Source: Microglena sp. YARC (taxonomy: Eukaryota; Chlorophyta; Chlorophyceae; Chlamydomonadales; Chlamydomonadaceae). From it: a stretch of 64,000 nucleotides of DNA. This document shows positions 55,877 through 64,000 of this stretch, piece after piece (position 1 is the stretch's first letter; the number at the start of each line of letters is the position of its first letter). Under the pieces are notes generated by a model. It worked only from the letters and a program-made list of their open reading frames with translations. It had not been told where the DNA came from and searched no databases. The DNA lies in contig CM039463.1 of assembly GCA_022414725.1 (NCBI GenBank), positions 20,835,822 to 20,899,821 on the forward strand, given 5' to 3'. Both the position numbers and the translations under genes were made by a program.

Positions 55877-56742
55877 TGGTGGTGGTGGGGGGGGGAGGGG
55901 AAGGGAGTGGGAAGTGTAGAGCCTCTGTGCGTTCCCGGAAGTCTTTTGATGACAAACCTGAATGGGTGGGTGGGTGAGTGGGTGGGGGAAAAGGGCATCA
56001 GCAACAGGGTGAGAACAATTGGGTTGTTGGGAAAGAAAGGGGATACACTAGAAGCTACTGTATGTGCGCAGAAGTCTTTTGATGACAAACCCTCAATGGG
56101 TGGGTGGGGTGGGTGGGTGGGGGAAAGGGGCGTCAGCAACAGGGTGAGAGAACAATTGGGTTGTTGGGAAGAGAGGGGGATAACTAGAAGCTACTGTAAT
56201 GTGCGCAGAAGTCTTTTGATGACAAACCCTTCAATGGTGGGTGGGTGGGTGGGTGGGGGAAAGGGGCGTCAGCAACAGGGTGAGAACAATTGCGTTGTTG
56301 GGAAGAAAGGGGGATACACTAGAAGCTACTGTATGTGCGCAGAAGTCTTTTGATGACAAACCCTCATGGGTGGGTGGGTGGGTGGGTGGGGGAAAGGGGC
56401 GTCAGCAACAGGGTGAGAACAATTGGGTTGTTGGAGAGAGGGGGATACACTAAGAAGCTACTGTATGTGCGCAGAAGTCTTTTGATGACAAACCCTCAAT
56501 GGGTGGGTGGGTGGGTGGGTGGGGAAAGGGGCGTCAGCAACAGGTGAGAACAATTGGGTTGTTGGGAAGAGAGGGGGATACACTAGAAGCTACTGTATGT
56601 GCGCAAAGTCTTTTGATGACAACATTGCATGGGTGGGTGGGTGTGAAGGGAAGGGAGGGGTGTGAAGGGGAGGGAGGGTGTGCTCAGCAGCAGGACGATA
56701 AGTGTTGGGGTGAATGGGAGAGGGGACGAGGTGTGTGTGTGT

Positions 56743-56793
<51 letters not shown>

Positions 56794-59134
56794 GTAGAGC
56801 CTCTGTACGTGGGAAGTTTTTTGATGACGCCCTGAATGGGGGGCCGGGGGAGGGGGGGGGAGCAACAGGATGAGAACAATTGGGTTGTTGGGAAGAGAGG
56901 GGGATATTGTGTTGAAGCCTGAAAGCAGTAACCTGAAATAGCGATTGAAGCCTGAAATCACGTTGAAGCCTGAAATAGGCTGAAGTAACCGATAATAGCC
57001 CGAAATAAGCTGATATAACCTATCAAGCCTGAAATAGCATGCCTCACCACGGGAGCCTTGCCCAGGTTATTGTAAGGTTTCACGTTGGAGCTCCAAATAG
57101 GCCGAAATAACATGAAAAGCCCGAAAAGCCTGAAGTAGCATGAAATTGCCTGAAAGAGCCTGAAAGAACCCAACATAGCCTGAAGTAGCCTCACCATGAC
57201 AGCTTTGTCCAGGTTCTCTTGAGCCATCGCGTTGAAGCCTGAAATAACGTGAAGTAACCTGAAATCGTCCGAAATCGCCTAATAGAGCCTGAAATAACCC
57301 AAAATAGGCTGCAGTAGTCTGAAATGGCCAAAATTAGCCCGAAAAGCCTGAAAGAGGCTGAGATAACCCAATATAGCCTCACCATGACAGCTTTGCCTAG
57401 GTTCTCTTGAGCCATCGTGTTGAAGCCTGAAATAATCTGTAATAGCATGCCTCACTATGAGAGCCTTGCCCAGGTTCTCCTAAGGTATCACATTGGAGCT
57501 GGAAATAGCCTGAATTACCCCAAAAATAGTCCTGAATATAGCAAAAATTGCCCCGAAAGAGCCTGAAAGAACCCAATGTAGCCTGAAATAGCCTGAAATA
57601 GCAAAAATTGCCCGAAAGAGCCCTGGAAAGAACCAAAGAGCCTGAAATAGTCTGAAAATAGCAAAAATTGCCCGAAAGAGCCTGAAAGTTCCCAATGTAG
57701 CCTGAAATAGCCTGAAATAGCAAAAATTGCCCGAAAGAGCCTGAAAGAACCCACTGTAGCCTGAAATAGCCTGAAATAGCAAAAAATAACAAAAAAGAGC
57801 CTGAAAAACCCAATATAGCCTAAAGTAGTCTGAAACAACCTGCAAAGCCTGAATGAACCCAAAATAGCCTGAAATAGCAAAAAATTGCCCGAAAGAGCCT
57901 GAAAGAACCCAATATAGCTGGAAGTAGTCTGAAATAACCTGAAATAGCAAAAAATAACCAAAAATAGCCTCACCATGACAGCTTTGCCCAGGTTCTCTTG
58001 AGCCATCGCGTTGAAGGAGCCCATCCGTCCAAGCTCACGACCCCCGAGTTGACTACGAGGCGGAAGCCCTCCTCCACCCCCCCTCCTCCATAGCTGGTGG
58101 ACCTCCTCGTCCACGGGGGGCCATGCGCCCCTGAAGCGGGGGGGGCCTTGCGAGGGGGCCCCGCCCGAGGCCCAGGGGCATCCTGCCCTTGCCCTCCATG
58201 GGTCATGACAGGAGCGCTGTAGCTACTCGTGCGTTGCATGTCCTCTCCAGCATAGCCCCCCTTGGCTGTCCTGGTGCCCCTGGGAGCGACTGGGCTGTTG
58301 AGCTGGGAGCCTCCCACACTGGAGACCTGGCGGGAGAGCATCTTACTGGCTATGGCACCTGGGTGGGTGTTTGGGTGTATGTCCCCCGTGTGTGGGGTTT
58401 ATTATGTAGAGTGGGGGGTGTTGGGTGGTATGTAGGTGGTGGGTGTTTGGGTGGTATGTAGTGTTGGTGGGTGTTTTGGGTGGGTATGTAGGTTAGTGGG
58501 TAGGTGTTTGGGTGGGGTGTGTAGGTGGGTGGCGGCGTGGGTATGTAGTGTGTGGTGGGTGTTGGGGGTATGTACGGTGTTGGTGGGTGTTTGGGTGGAG
58601 TATGTAGGTGTGGGTAGGTGTTTGGGTGGGTGTGTAGGTGTGGGTGGGTATGTAGGTGTGGGTGGGTGTTTGGGTGGGTATGTAGGTGTGGTGGGTGTTT
58701 GGGTGGTATGTAGGTGGGGTGGGTGGTTACTGCTATAGGCGTGGTTTGGGTGTTTGGTGGGTATGTAGGTGTGGTGGGTGGGTATGTAGGTGTGGGTGGG
58801 TGGGTAGTGTGGGTGGTGGATGCCTCTGGGAGCGACTGGGCTGTTGAGCTGGAAACCTCCCAACACTGGAGACCTGACGGGAGAGCATCTTACTGGGCTA
58901 TGCACCTGGATGGGTGGTTGGATGGGTGACGTGGGTTGGTGTGCTATGAAATATGGGTTTGTGCAATGGCACCTAGGGTGGGTGGGTGTACACTGGGCTA
59001 TGGGTATTTTTGCAATAGCACTGAAGTGGTGGGTGGGTGGATGCCTGTGGGAGCCACAGGGCTGTTCAGCTGGGAACTTCCCACGCTGGAGAACCTGGAG
59101 GGAGAGCTTCTTACTGGCTTATGGCACATGTGTG

Positions 59135-59169
<35 letters not shown>

Positions 59170-61840
59170 GTTGTTGTGTGTGCTATGAGCTATGGGGTAT
59201 GTGCAAAGGCACCTGTGTGGGGTGGGTGGGTGGGTGGTGGGTATGTAAGGTGGTGGGCGGGGGAGCATCTTACTGGCTATGGGCACCTGGGTGGGGTGGG
59301 TGGGTATGTAGGTTTGGGTGGGCAGGGGTTGGTAGGGGTGCTAAGGGGATGGGTATGTGTGGGTGGGCGGGTATGTAGGTGTGGATGGGTACATGCATGT
59401 GGATGAGTACGTTGATTGGGTGAGTGAGTAAGAGTAAGTAAGTAAGTGAGTATTACAGTGATGTGAGTGAGTGAGTGAGCGAGTGAGTGAGTGAGTGAGT
59501 GAGTGAGTGAGTGTTATTATTATCATTAAGCGATCAAGCATTAAGCGATCAAGCACTATTCGCATAGCGCTGTAACTGCCCCTGATTCTGTGGATCATGG
59601 TTGCTGAAAAGGAGCTAAGAAGAAAAACCTGGTGGTGGCTACGAGAGTGAAATCGGAGATTGCTGCGTGGCAAACTACTGGAGTGGCCAAACTGCAACTA
59701 CTGGCAAGGTGCTGCTTCAGGTATCTGTGACTGACAATGCGATCTTCGAGGATTCTGGCGGATTTGCGGCAGGCCCCTTTCGCAAATTTCAACAAGCGCA
59801 TCGCCAAGGTGGAGGAAAGCTGCGCTGCATCGGCCATAGAGGTCAAGGCGACCAGCCAAGAGGTGGACAGGTTGAACGACTGCATTAGTAGGATGGAAGA
59901 CTTCGCAAACGCGAGTGTTAAGAGGATGGACGGATTCGCAAAGAGAGAGGAAGGAACTCCATGGAAACCTAAAGCAACTACACGAAGATGTTGCGAGGTT
60001 GAAGGTAGCGAAAACGTCCGTCTCTGGACAGGGGCTGGGCGACTCCATCATTATCAGAGGCCTGGCCGAGATCCAGGAGGACACCCCTCGGGGTCTGCTG
60101 GATCAAGTCGCTCAGATCTATGGAGACTGCTCCCTCAACGTGCAGAGGATCATCTCTGTGCGTCGTGTAGGCAAGCCCAACCCTGACAGGCCCAGACTGG
60201 TAATGGTGAAGTTCCAGTCTGAAGAAGCTAAACTGGAGGTCAAGCGCCTGAGCTGGAAGCTGGCCGGCAGTAACATCAGCATCGACCATGCTCTCACATC
60301 AGAGCAGCTACAGCAAAGGTCTGCCCAAAGGCCCATTATCAAGGCAGCCAAGGAAGCGGGACAGAGGTGGAGCTGGAGCGACTCAGACCCCGTGCGGGTC
60401 GTTGTAAGAGCTAGGAGAGCCTAGCAGTAGGAGCATGAAGGCCTATGCATAGCATTAAGTTAGATTTCAAGCGAACGCTAGACACCGTTGCCCTCAGGCC
60501 AATGGTCCCTAGCTGACGCTTCCAGGTGTTGAATATCAACGGACATGGCTGGTAGAATAGACTAGAACAGACGCATACTTACGATCTGAGGATTTAGGGC
60601 TTGATGAGTTGGATTTGTTTGGTTGTTTGCATGTCGTTCCCTATGCCTTGTTTTGCTTTGTTCTTCTTCCTGGCCAACCCCAAGGGCCTGGACTTAGTTT
60701 GTGGAGTGCGTTACTGAGACATTTGCCAGCTTTAAATAGATTGATACTGCTTGCACACTTGTTCCCTAACATTGGGAATTGATTGAGCTCTAGAACGGGT
60801 CTGGGGGGCGCCTCTAGGTCGAAGCGTCGTGATGCCTATGACCAGACACCCGAGCATATGTTTTGCGCCTATTGACTGCGGACACTTTGACTAATATTTA
60901 GCTACAAGAATTGACTTCATATTTTTCTTTGCTTGAGCTATGTATCGCGGCTGGACCGCTGTTAAACAGTGTAAACCGATTAGCTGAGTGAGTGAGTGAT
61001 GAGATGACCTGGAGTGAGTGAGTGCAGTGCGTGAGTGAGTGGTGGTGAGTGAGCGAGTGAGTGAGTGAGTGAGTGAGTGAGTTAATTGAGTGATGAGTGA
61101 GTGAGAGTGTGAGGAGAGTGTTGAGAGCAGTTGTAGAGTGAGAGTGTGAGTGAGTGATGGAGTGAGTGAGTGAGTGAGTGAGTGATGAGTGAGTGAGGAA
61201 TGAGTGACGTTGAGTGATGAGTGAGTGAGTCAAGTTAGAAAGTCAGTGAGTTATTACTTAAGTAGTGAGTGTAAGTAGAGTGAGATGTAGTGATCAAGTT
61301 AGAAAGGTCATGAGTTATTAAAGTGAGTGACGTGGAGTGAGTGAAGTGAGTGATGAGTGAGTGAGTGAGTGAGTGAGGTGAGTGAGTGAGTGAGTGATGA
61401 GTGAGGGAGTGAGAGAATACATAAAAATCAGTTTCTTACCTTGCGTGTGGGCGGGGGTGGGGGACCGTTGAGCCCTCAATCACCTCGACCACTTTCTTCT
61501 GCCCAGCTTTGCTTGCATCACTAGTGGAGCATTCGGTCAAAGTCACTGCGGTTATTGACACAGCGCACTTTTACTGCCAGATGAGACGCTTTCCGTAGGT
61601 ACGGTGTTTTTCTGGGACCATGGCGTGGGCATGTGGTAGGTGGGTGGGTGGTGGGGTGGGGTGGGAAGGTGTGTGAGAGGGTTATATGTGGTGTGTGTGT
61701 GGTGTGTGTGTGTGTGTTTTGACACAGTTTTTGACAGCACATATCAGGACGCTTTCCGTAGGTGCGGGTTTCTAAGCGCACCTGGGTAACGGGATGGGGT
61801 GGGTTGGTTGGTGGGGTGAGTAAGGCTGTGTGAGAGGGAT

Positions 61841-61871
<31 letters not shown>

Positions 61872-62867
61872 GGGGGGGGGAGTAGGAGGGGGGGGGAGGG
61901 GGGGGGGGGGGGGGAGGGGAGGGGGGGGGGGGGGGGGGCGGTGGGGGGGGGGTGGGGGGGGGTAGGTGGTGCATGGCACAGTCTTTGACAGCCCATATGA
62001 GACGTTTCCGTAGGTACTGGTTTCTAATAGGCACGGTGGGGGGCGGTGGGTGGGGTTTGGGTTGGTGGGATGAGAGGTGGGTGAGAGGGGTGTGTTGTGG
62101 GTGTGGGTGGATGGGTGGTGGTGGGTGGTGGTGGTGGTGGTGGGTGGGGTTGGGTTTAGGTGTGTTATTTGACACAGTCTATTTGAACAAGCCCATATGA
62201 AGACCGCTTTCCGTAGGTACGGGTGATTACACTAAGGATCCATGGGTGGGCGACGGAGGTGGGTGGGGTTGGTTGGCTCGGGTTTGAGAGAGGTGTGTGG
62301 AGAAGGGTGGTGTGTGTGTGGGGTGGGGCTGGGGTGGCGTGCATGACACAAGTCTTGTGACAGCGCATAATGTAGACGGCTTTTCGTAGGTACGGGTGTT
62401 TCTAAAGAGCACCTGGGGTGTGGCTGGCGGGTGGGTGTTGGGTGTGCAGGTTTGGTTGGATGTAAGTTGCAGGTGTCGTTAGCAGTAGGATGTTGTTGTG
62501 CAAAGTAAAGTAGAGCATTGATTTCAGTAAGAAGTTGCTTCGGTTATTGACACAGCATTATGACGGTCCCAGATGAGAATCTTGCCCAGTATCTCTTGTT
62601 TTTTTTCAACACTGTTGGGTTCGTTGCCGCCCGGATAATTCAAAGTCAACTTGGACGCCAGCCCACCAGTAGCCACCACACGCCCGTATCTCACTGGCTC
62701 ATCGAGAGGCCGCATGAGCTTAATGCCCATGCACTTCACCTTACGTACAGATATCCAAGAGGCACAGCCGAGTGCTTATATTTGTCTTTATCTGAGACTC
62801 GACTGAGAGACTGTGATATAGTTGCGCAAGGTGATGCCAACGAGATTTGGTGCTTTGGCATTGCCTA
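47776..62867 (-). CDS. TOG-array protein, crescerin/TOGARAM-like (partial gene model)
   Basis: Exons read on the minus strand: 55691-55572, 54386-54237, 49785-49601 and 47961-47776 join in phase into one complete TOG domain of about 213 residues. Likely upstream exons are 58345-57974 and one ending at 61440; a coding-looking stretch lies at 62535-62867. The TOG part contains [65 protein letters not shown] and [19 protein letters not shown]. The pattern SSKD...DGNSKVN...LVPALA..LGS...YP.KP matches TOG domains of crescerin/TOGARAM more closely than CLASP or XMAP215. Such proteins bind tubulin and help build ciliary microtubules. The N-terminus and 3' end are not resolved. Confidence 0.75.
48070..48215 (-). 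pseudogene. Near-complete duplicate of the TOG exon at 47776-47961
   Basis: Encodes [38 protein letters not shown] and [11 protein letters not shown], but the acceptor AG is lost (tacctttt before atgct), the 3' edge is replaced and it abuts a truncated SINE. It lies in the intron just upstream of the true exon, so it is read as a pseudo-exon. Further 5'-edge copy at 48582-48626. Confidence 0.8.
48215..48335 (-). mobile_element. Truncated SINE body
   Basis: Minus-strand ttaaccgcgatggtagcttg, ggctcccttaacaccacgcc, gttatcattacc. Same body as 7036-7145, inserted against the duplicated TOG exon. Confidence 0.55.
48340..48545. repeat. GTGAGTGGGTGG-type microsatellite
   Basis: Tetra- to dodecamer G/T/A repeats, i.e. 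TCAC/CCAC on the coding strand. Confidence 0.8.
48715..49140. repeat. C-rich minisatellite of about 64 bp
   Basis: Six units: cccccttta, tttgtctgcccctcccctct, ccacactccttgccc, then C-runs and catgag. Frames on both strands are open (Pro/Ser or Gly/Arg-rich) because of composition only. Confidence 0.88.
49145..49600. repeat. Three copies of the 3' edge of the TOG exon at 49601
   Basis: Copies near 49150-49215, 49247-49350 and 49410-49512 of cggactcacttgaccactag, ttgggcttcattgg and cttgcccaccatcatgatct, each followed by C-rich spacer. The donor motif actcac is kept in two. Confidence 0.85.
49601..49785 (-). CDS. TOG gene exon: central HEAT repeats
   Basis: Acceptor cacacag|attcgt, donor gtcaa|gtgagt. 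Encodes [36 protein letters not shown], then [17 protein letters not shown] and MKPNLVVK. The YP-x-KP motif is typical of crescerin TOG domains. Confidence 0.87.
49786..50095. repeat. (GA)n microsatellites
   Basis: GA-rich tracts at 49790-49895 and 49988-50085, separated by unique AT-rich sequence. On the coding strand the first forms a polypyrimidine tract directly before the acceptor at 49785. Confidence 0.88.
50380..50975. repeat. 12-bp CATATGGCTACG array, open in four frames
   Basis: About 49 dodecamers of catatggctacg with cacatg, catgtg and taagca variants. The unit length is a multiple of three and stop codons are nearly absent in four frames, giving frames of 150-255 residues ([32 protein letters not shown]). 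Probably non-coding. Confidence 0.9.
50976..51425. repeat. 31-bp AT-rich minisatellite
   Basis: About 14 units of atgtatgtataccttctatt plus tagtatatatt, nearly identical. Confidence 0.9.
51640..54100. repeat. 52-bp satellite, about 47 copies
   Basis: Unit catatgatgccggcagtctg, actaggccaaagtgaccatt, tatagacaatat. Central copies are identical; the ends carry the variant gttacc instead of gtgacc and deleted units. Flanks at 51480-51640 and 54090-54210 hold degenerate catatg/ggtcaacatcatatg repeats, from which the array may have grown. In the TOG gene intron. Confidence 0.92.
54237..54386 (-). CDS. TOG gene exon: second HEAT pair
   Basis: Acceptor ctgacag|ggccga, donor gagaag|gtatgt. Exactly 150 bp, phase 0 at both ends. 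Encodes [35 protein letters not shown] and [15 protein letters not shown]. Confidence 0.9.
54420..54830. repeat. 42-bp minisatellite before the exon at 54386
   Basis: About nine units of gtgtgtgggtgtggctgtag plus gcgggcgaatgagtataggt. It lies 35 bp from the acceptor and is CA-rich on the coding strand. No exon sequence in the unit. Confidence 0.85.
55000..55571. repeat. TA microsatellites with copies of the donor edge of the exon at 55572
   Basis: cttacagtcatgccat plus cgatacac recurs at about 55002, 55092, 55240, 55382, 55452 and 55502, separated by (TA)n. These copy the true edge at 55566-55582 (minus: gatggcatgact|gtaagc). Several keep the donor. Confidence 0.8.
55572..55691 (-). CDS. TOG gene exon: start of the TOG domain
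   Basis: Acceptor attcag|ggtttg, donor atgact|gtaagc. 120 bp, phase 0. Encodes [19 protein letters not shown], then [19 protein letters not shown], the first HEAT pair. Confidence 0.87.
55692..56850. repeat. Array of copies of the 5' edge of the exon at 55691
   Basis: Seven copies of gaagtcttttgatgacaaac plus cctgaatgggtgggt near 55914, 56056, 56196, 56328, 56460, 56588 and 56793, about 135 bp apart. Each keeps the acceptor (attcag or attgag) and codons GLSSKDF. Also carries cgtcagcaacagggtgagaa spacers and a G-run at 56755-56792. Confidence 0.88.
56900..57973. repeat. GAAATAGCCT repeats with copies of the donor edge of the exon at 57974
   Basis: Degenerate units of cctgaaatagcctgaaatag and gcaaaaattgcccgaaagag fill the intron. 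Four copies of caccatgacagctttgccca plus ggttctcttgagccatcgcg at about 57043, 57187, 57379 and 57449 repeat the codons [11 protein letters not shown] with the gtgagg donor. Confidence 0.85.
57974..58345 (-). CDS. TOG gene exon: Ser/Pro/Gly-rich linker before the TOG domain
   Basis: Acceptor ccatagccag|taagatg, donor gtcatg|gtgagg. The first part reads [31 protein letters not shown] and [14 protein letters not shown]. The last part, in another frame, reads [20 protein letters not shown], the frame that joins the TOG exon. A one-base shift must lie between, probably in the C8/G7 homopolymers (58080-58145), by mutation or sequence error. Composition suggests a disordered linker. Confidence 0.65.
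58360..59290. repeat. GGTGGGTGTTTGGGTGG repeat with copies of the 5' edge of the exon at 58345
   Basis: Three copies of tgggagcgactgggctgttg, agctgg and gagagcatcttactggctat at about 58822-58905, 59041-59125 and 59263-59285. The rest is G/T-rich units of about 30-40 bp. Confidence 0.82.
59445..59518. repeat. (GTGA)n microsatellite, left side of a LINE insertion
   Basis: gagtgagtgagtgagtgagt; the same repeat resumes at 60985, so the LINE derivative landed inside it. Confidence 0.8.
59519..60984 (+). mobile_element. Internally deleted LINE carrying ORF1 and the first codons of ORF2
   Basis: About 1.47 kb between two blocks of the same (GTGA)n repeat. It contains an L1-type ORF1 (59737-60424) and, from 60518, [12 protein letters not shown] followed by a stop. 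That is the usual start of an APE endonuclease, after which the rest of ORF2 is missing. A 3' UTR ends gttaaacagtgtaaaccg. Target duplication cannot be read because the target is repetitive. Unrelated to the Dualen-like LINE by sequence. Confidence 0.75.
59737..60424 (+). pseudogene. L1-like ORF1 protein, frameshifted
   Basis: The first frame (59737 to about 59960) is a coiled coil: [37 protein letters not shown] shift near 59950 moves to the second frame, with [15 protein letters not shown], then the RRM-like core [50 protein letters not shown] and a C-terminal domain [19 protein letters not shown]. This coiled coil-RRM-CTD order is that of L1 ORF1p, an RNA-binding trimeric chaperone. One frameshift separates the coiled coil from the core. 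Confidence 0.8.
60985..61430. repeat. (GTGA)n-rich repeat, right side of the LINE insertion
   Basis: gagtgagtgagtgatgagtg with irregular interruptions, just upstream (coding sense) of the donor at 61439. Confidence 0.82.
61440..61535 (-). CDS. Probable TOG gene exon upstream of the linker exon
   Basis: Donor gcaag|gtaaga at 61440. Encodes [19 protein letters not shown] and [15 protein letters not shown], and in phase joins the next exon as A-S-KMLSRQ. The acceptor is uncertain (cgcag|tgactt at about 61544 is possible). No domain recognised. Confidence 0.5.
61545..62420. repeat. Array with copies of an exon-edge-like segment and G-runs
   Basis: gacgctttccgtaggtacgg plus tttctaa and gacacag...gacagc recur near 61555-61620, 61720-61785, 61975-62035, 62165-62230 and 62345-62405. 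They resemble the sequence at 62535-62590 (gacacagcattatgacggtc). G-runs fill 61855-61970. Confidence 0.75.
62535..62867 (-). CDS. Coding-looking sequence upstream of the TOG exons, unidentified
   Basis: Non-repetitive minus-strand segment. One frame from acceptor cctctctag at 62868 gives [19 protein letters not shown] to SAVPLGYLY with a donor-like tac|gtaagg. An overlapping frame gives [38 protein letters not shown] and [19 protein letters not shown]. They may be one or two exons of the same gene or an unrelated remnant. No domain recognised. Confidence 0.4.
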
Positions 62868-62869
62868 GA

Positions 62870-64000
62870 GAGGGGAAAGGTAGATGGGCAGAGATGTGGG
62901 CAGAGTGGGCATCGTGAGGAGTGGATTGGGGGGGGAAGTGGGAATGGGTGGGGGGCGAGAGTATAAGTTGGGGGAGGTGGGGATAGGGTAAGAGGGAAGG
63001 GGTAGGGTGGGAGAGTATGTGGGGATAGGTTGGAGGGATGGGAGGAGGGGAAAGGCGGTGGCAGAGGTAGTGTGGGGAGGTCGGGTGGAGGAGGGGAGGG
63101 GAAGGGACGGGGTGGGGGGCAGAGTAAACGTGGGGAGGGTGGGGGGAAGGGAAGAGGTCGGGTGGGCAGAGTAATCGTTGGGGAGGTGGGGGGTGCAGTG
63201 AAGAGGGTGGCAGGGAGGGGAAGGGAAGGGTGGGGGCAAGAGTATGTGGGGAGATTGGTGGGGTGAGAGGGAGAGAGGGGAAGGTAAAGGTGGGGAGGCA
63301 GAGTATGTTGGGAGGTGGGGTGAGACGAGGGGAGGGGAAGGGAAGGGTGGGGGGGCAGAGTACGTGGGGAGGTGGGTGGATGTGGGAGGGGATGGTGAGC
63401 GCTGATGGATGTGTTGGTAGGGGGTATGGGAAAAGGGTGGGGGGCAGAGTATGTGATTGGTGGAGGTGGGGGGGGGGGAGGGGAAAGGGGAAGGGTGGGG
63501 GCAGAGTGATGTTGGGGGGAGGTGGGTGGGGAAGGGGGAGGGAAAGGAGGGCGGGGGCAGAAGTATGTGGGAAAGGTGGGGGGGATTTTGAGGGGGGGGA
63601 AGGGAAAGGGTGGGGCAAGAGTATGTGGGAGGTGGGGGTGGGGAGGGGAGGGGAAGGGAAGGGTGGGGGGCAGGGTATGTGGGAGGCATGGAAGGGAGGG
63701 GAAAAGGACGTTGGCAGAGTACGTGTGGGGAGGTGGGCTTAAGGATTACGGCGGGGGGAATGCTGGAAAGGGTGGATGGGGCAAAGATATTGTGGTGGAG
63801 GTGGAGCGTACTTATTGGTGAGAAGAGAGGGACAAGGGGTTGCGGTAGGGCAGAAGTACGGTGGGAGCGTGGGGAAGGAGGGAGGGGGAAGGGGAAGAGG
63901 GTGGGGGCAGGGTAGTGTGGGAGGTGGGGGGAGGTGGAAGGGGAAGGGAAGGGTGGGGGGCAAAGGTATTTGTGGGAGAGGTGGGTACACTAGGGGAGGG
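62870..64000. repeat. G-rich tandem repeat of about 70-80 bp
   Basis: About 14 diverged units containing ggcagagtatgtggggaggt plus gaggggaagggaagggtggg, continuing to the window edge. Pro/Ser open frames on the minus strand (up to 276 residues) result from base composition. It starts within 5 bp of the acceptor at 62868, so on the coding strand it is a giant polypyrimidine tract. Confidence 0.85.

Noticed and set aside
62788..63689. Long Pro/Ser-rich open frames of about 275 residues on the minus strand
   Set aside because: They follow a G/C-rich tandem repeat, several frames are open at once, and only the part near 62868 looks non-repetitive.

Overview
The window is nuclear DNA from a eukaryote. 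It holds spliced genes with GT-AG introns and one GC-AG intron, LINE, LTR and hAT-type transposons, tRNA-derived SINEs, and a very large amount of tandem repeat. A TOG-array protein of the crescerin/TOGARAM type (a ciliary family) and a dual-endonuclease LINE of the Dualen type (known from green algae) suggest a flagellated single-celled organism, perhaps a green alga. That assignment is inference.

Layout, left to right. (1) 0-2.9 kb: short interspersed elements and a minisatellite. (2) 2.9-17.7 kb, minus strand: one complete six-exon gene for a putative esterase of the PF00756 alpha/beta-hydrolase family. The six exons add up to 1,056 bp, exactly 352 codons with the stop, and are spread over 14.8 kb. 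(3) 17.7-22.7 kb: tandem arrays, an inverted repeat and a solo LTR. (4) 24.07-43.94 kb: a nested transposon block. A hAT-like MITE with a perfect 8-bp target duplication is split by 19.3 kb that contains a second MITE, a BED-finger ORF, an LTR retrotransposon without a recognisable pol, and an 11.1-kb Dualen-like LINE sitting inside the 3' LTR with its own 12-bp target duplication. (5) 44-47.2 kb: SINEs and small elements. (6) 47.8-62.9 kb, minus strand: exons of the TOG-domain gene. Four consecutive exons give one complete TOG domain; three upstream exons are less certain. An internally deleted LINE that kept ORF1 lies in one intron. (7) 62.9-64 kb: G-rich tandem repeat.

The main discovery is a pattern shared by both host genes. 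Most introns are filled with tandem arrays whose units contain a copy of the neighbouring exon edge together with its splice site. The arrays start at real exon-intron junctions, donor side and acceptor side alike, and one spans the stop codon of the esterase. In one array only the exon-proximal copy keeps a GT donor; in another nearly all ten copies keep the AG acceptor. Junction-seeded expansion seems to have inflated these introns.

A second observation concerns retrotransposition. Two discrete 94-bp elements, each flanked by a perfect 13-bp duplication, match the 3' end of the Dualen-like LINE, which suggests a tiny SINE-like passenger. The LINE also carries tandem modules resembling a Josephin/ULP-type cysteine protease. 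Many long open frames elsewhere in the window are simple-sequence artefacts and are not annotated as genes.
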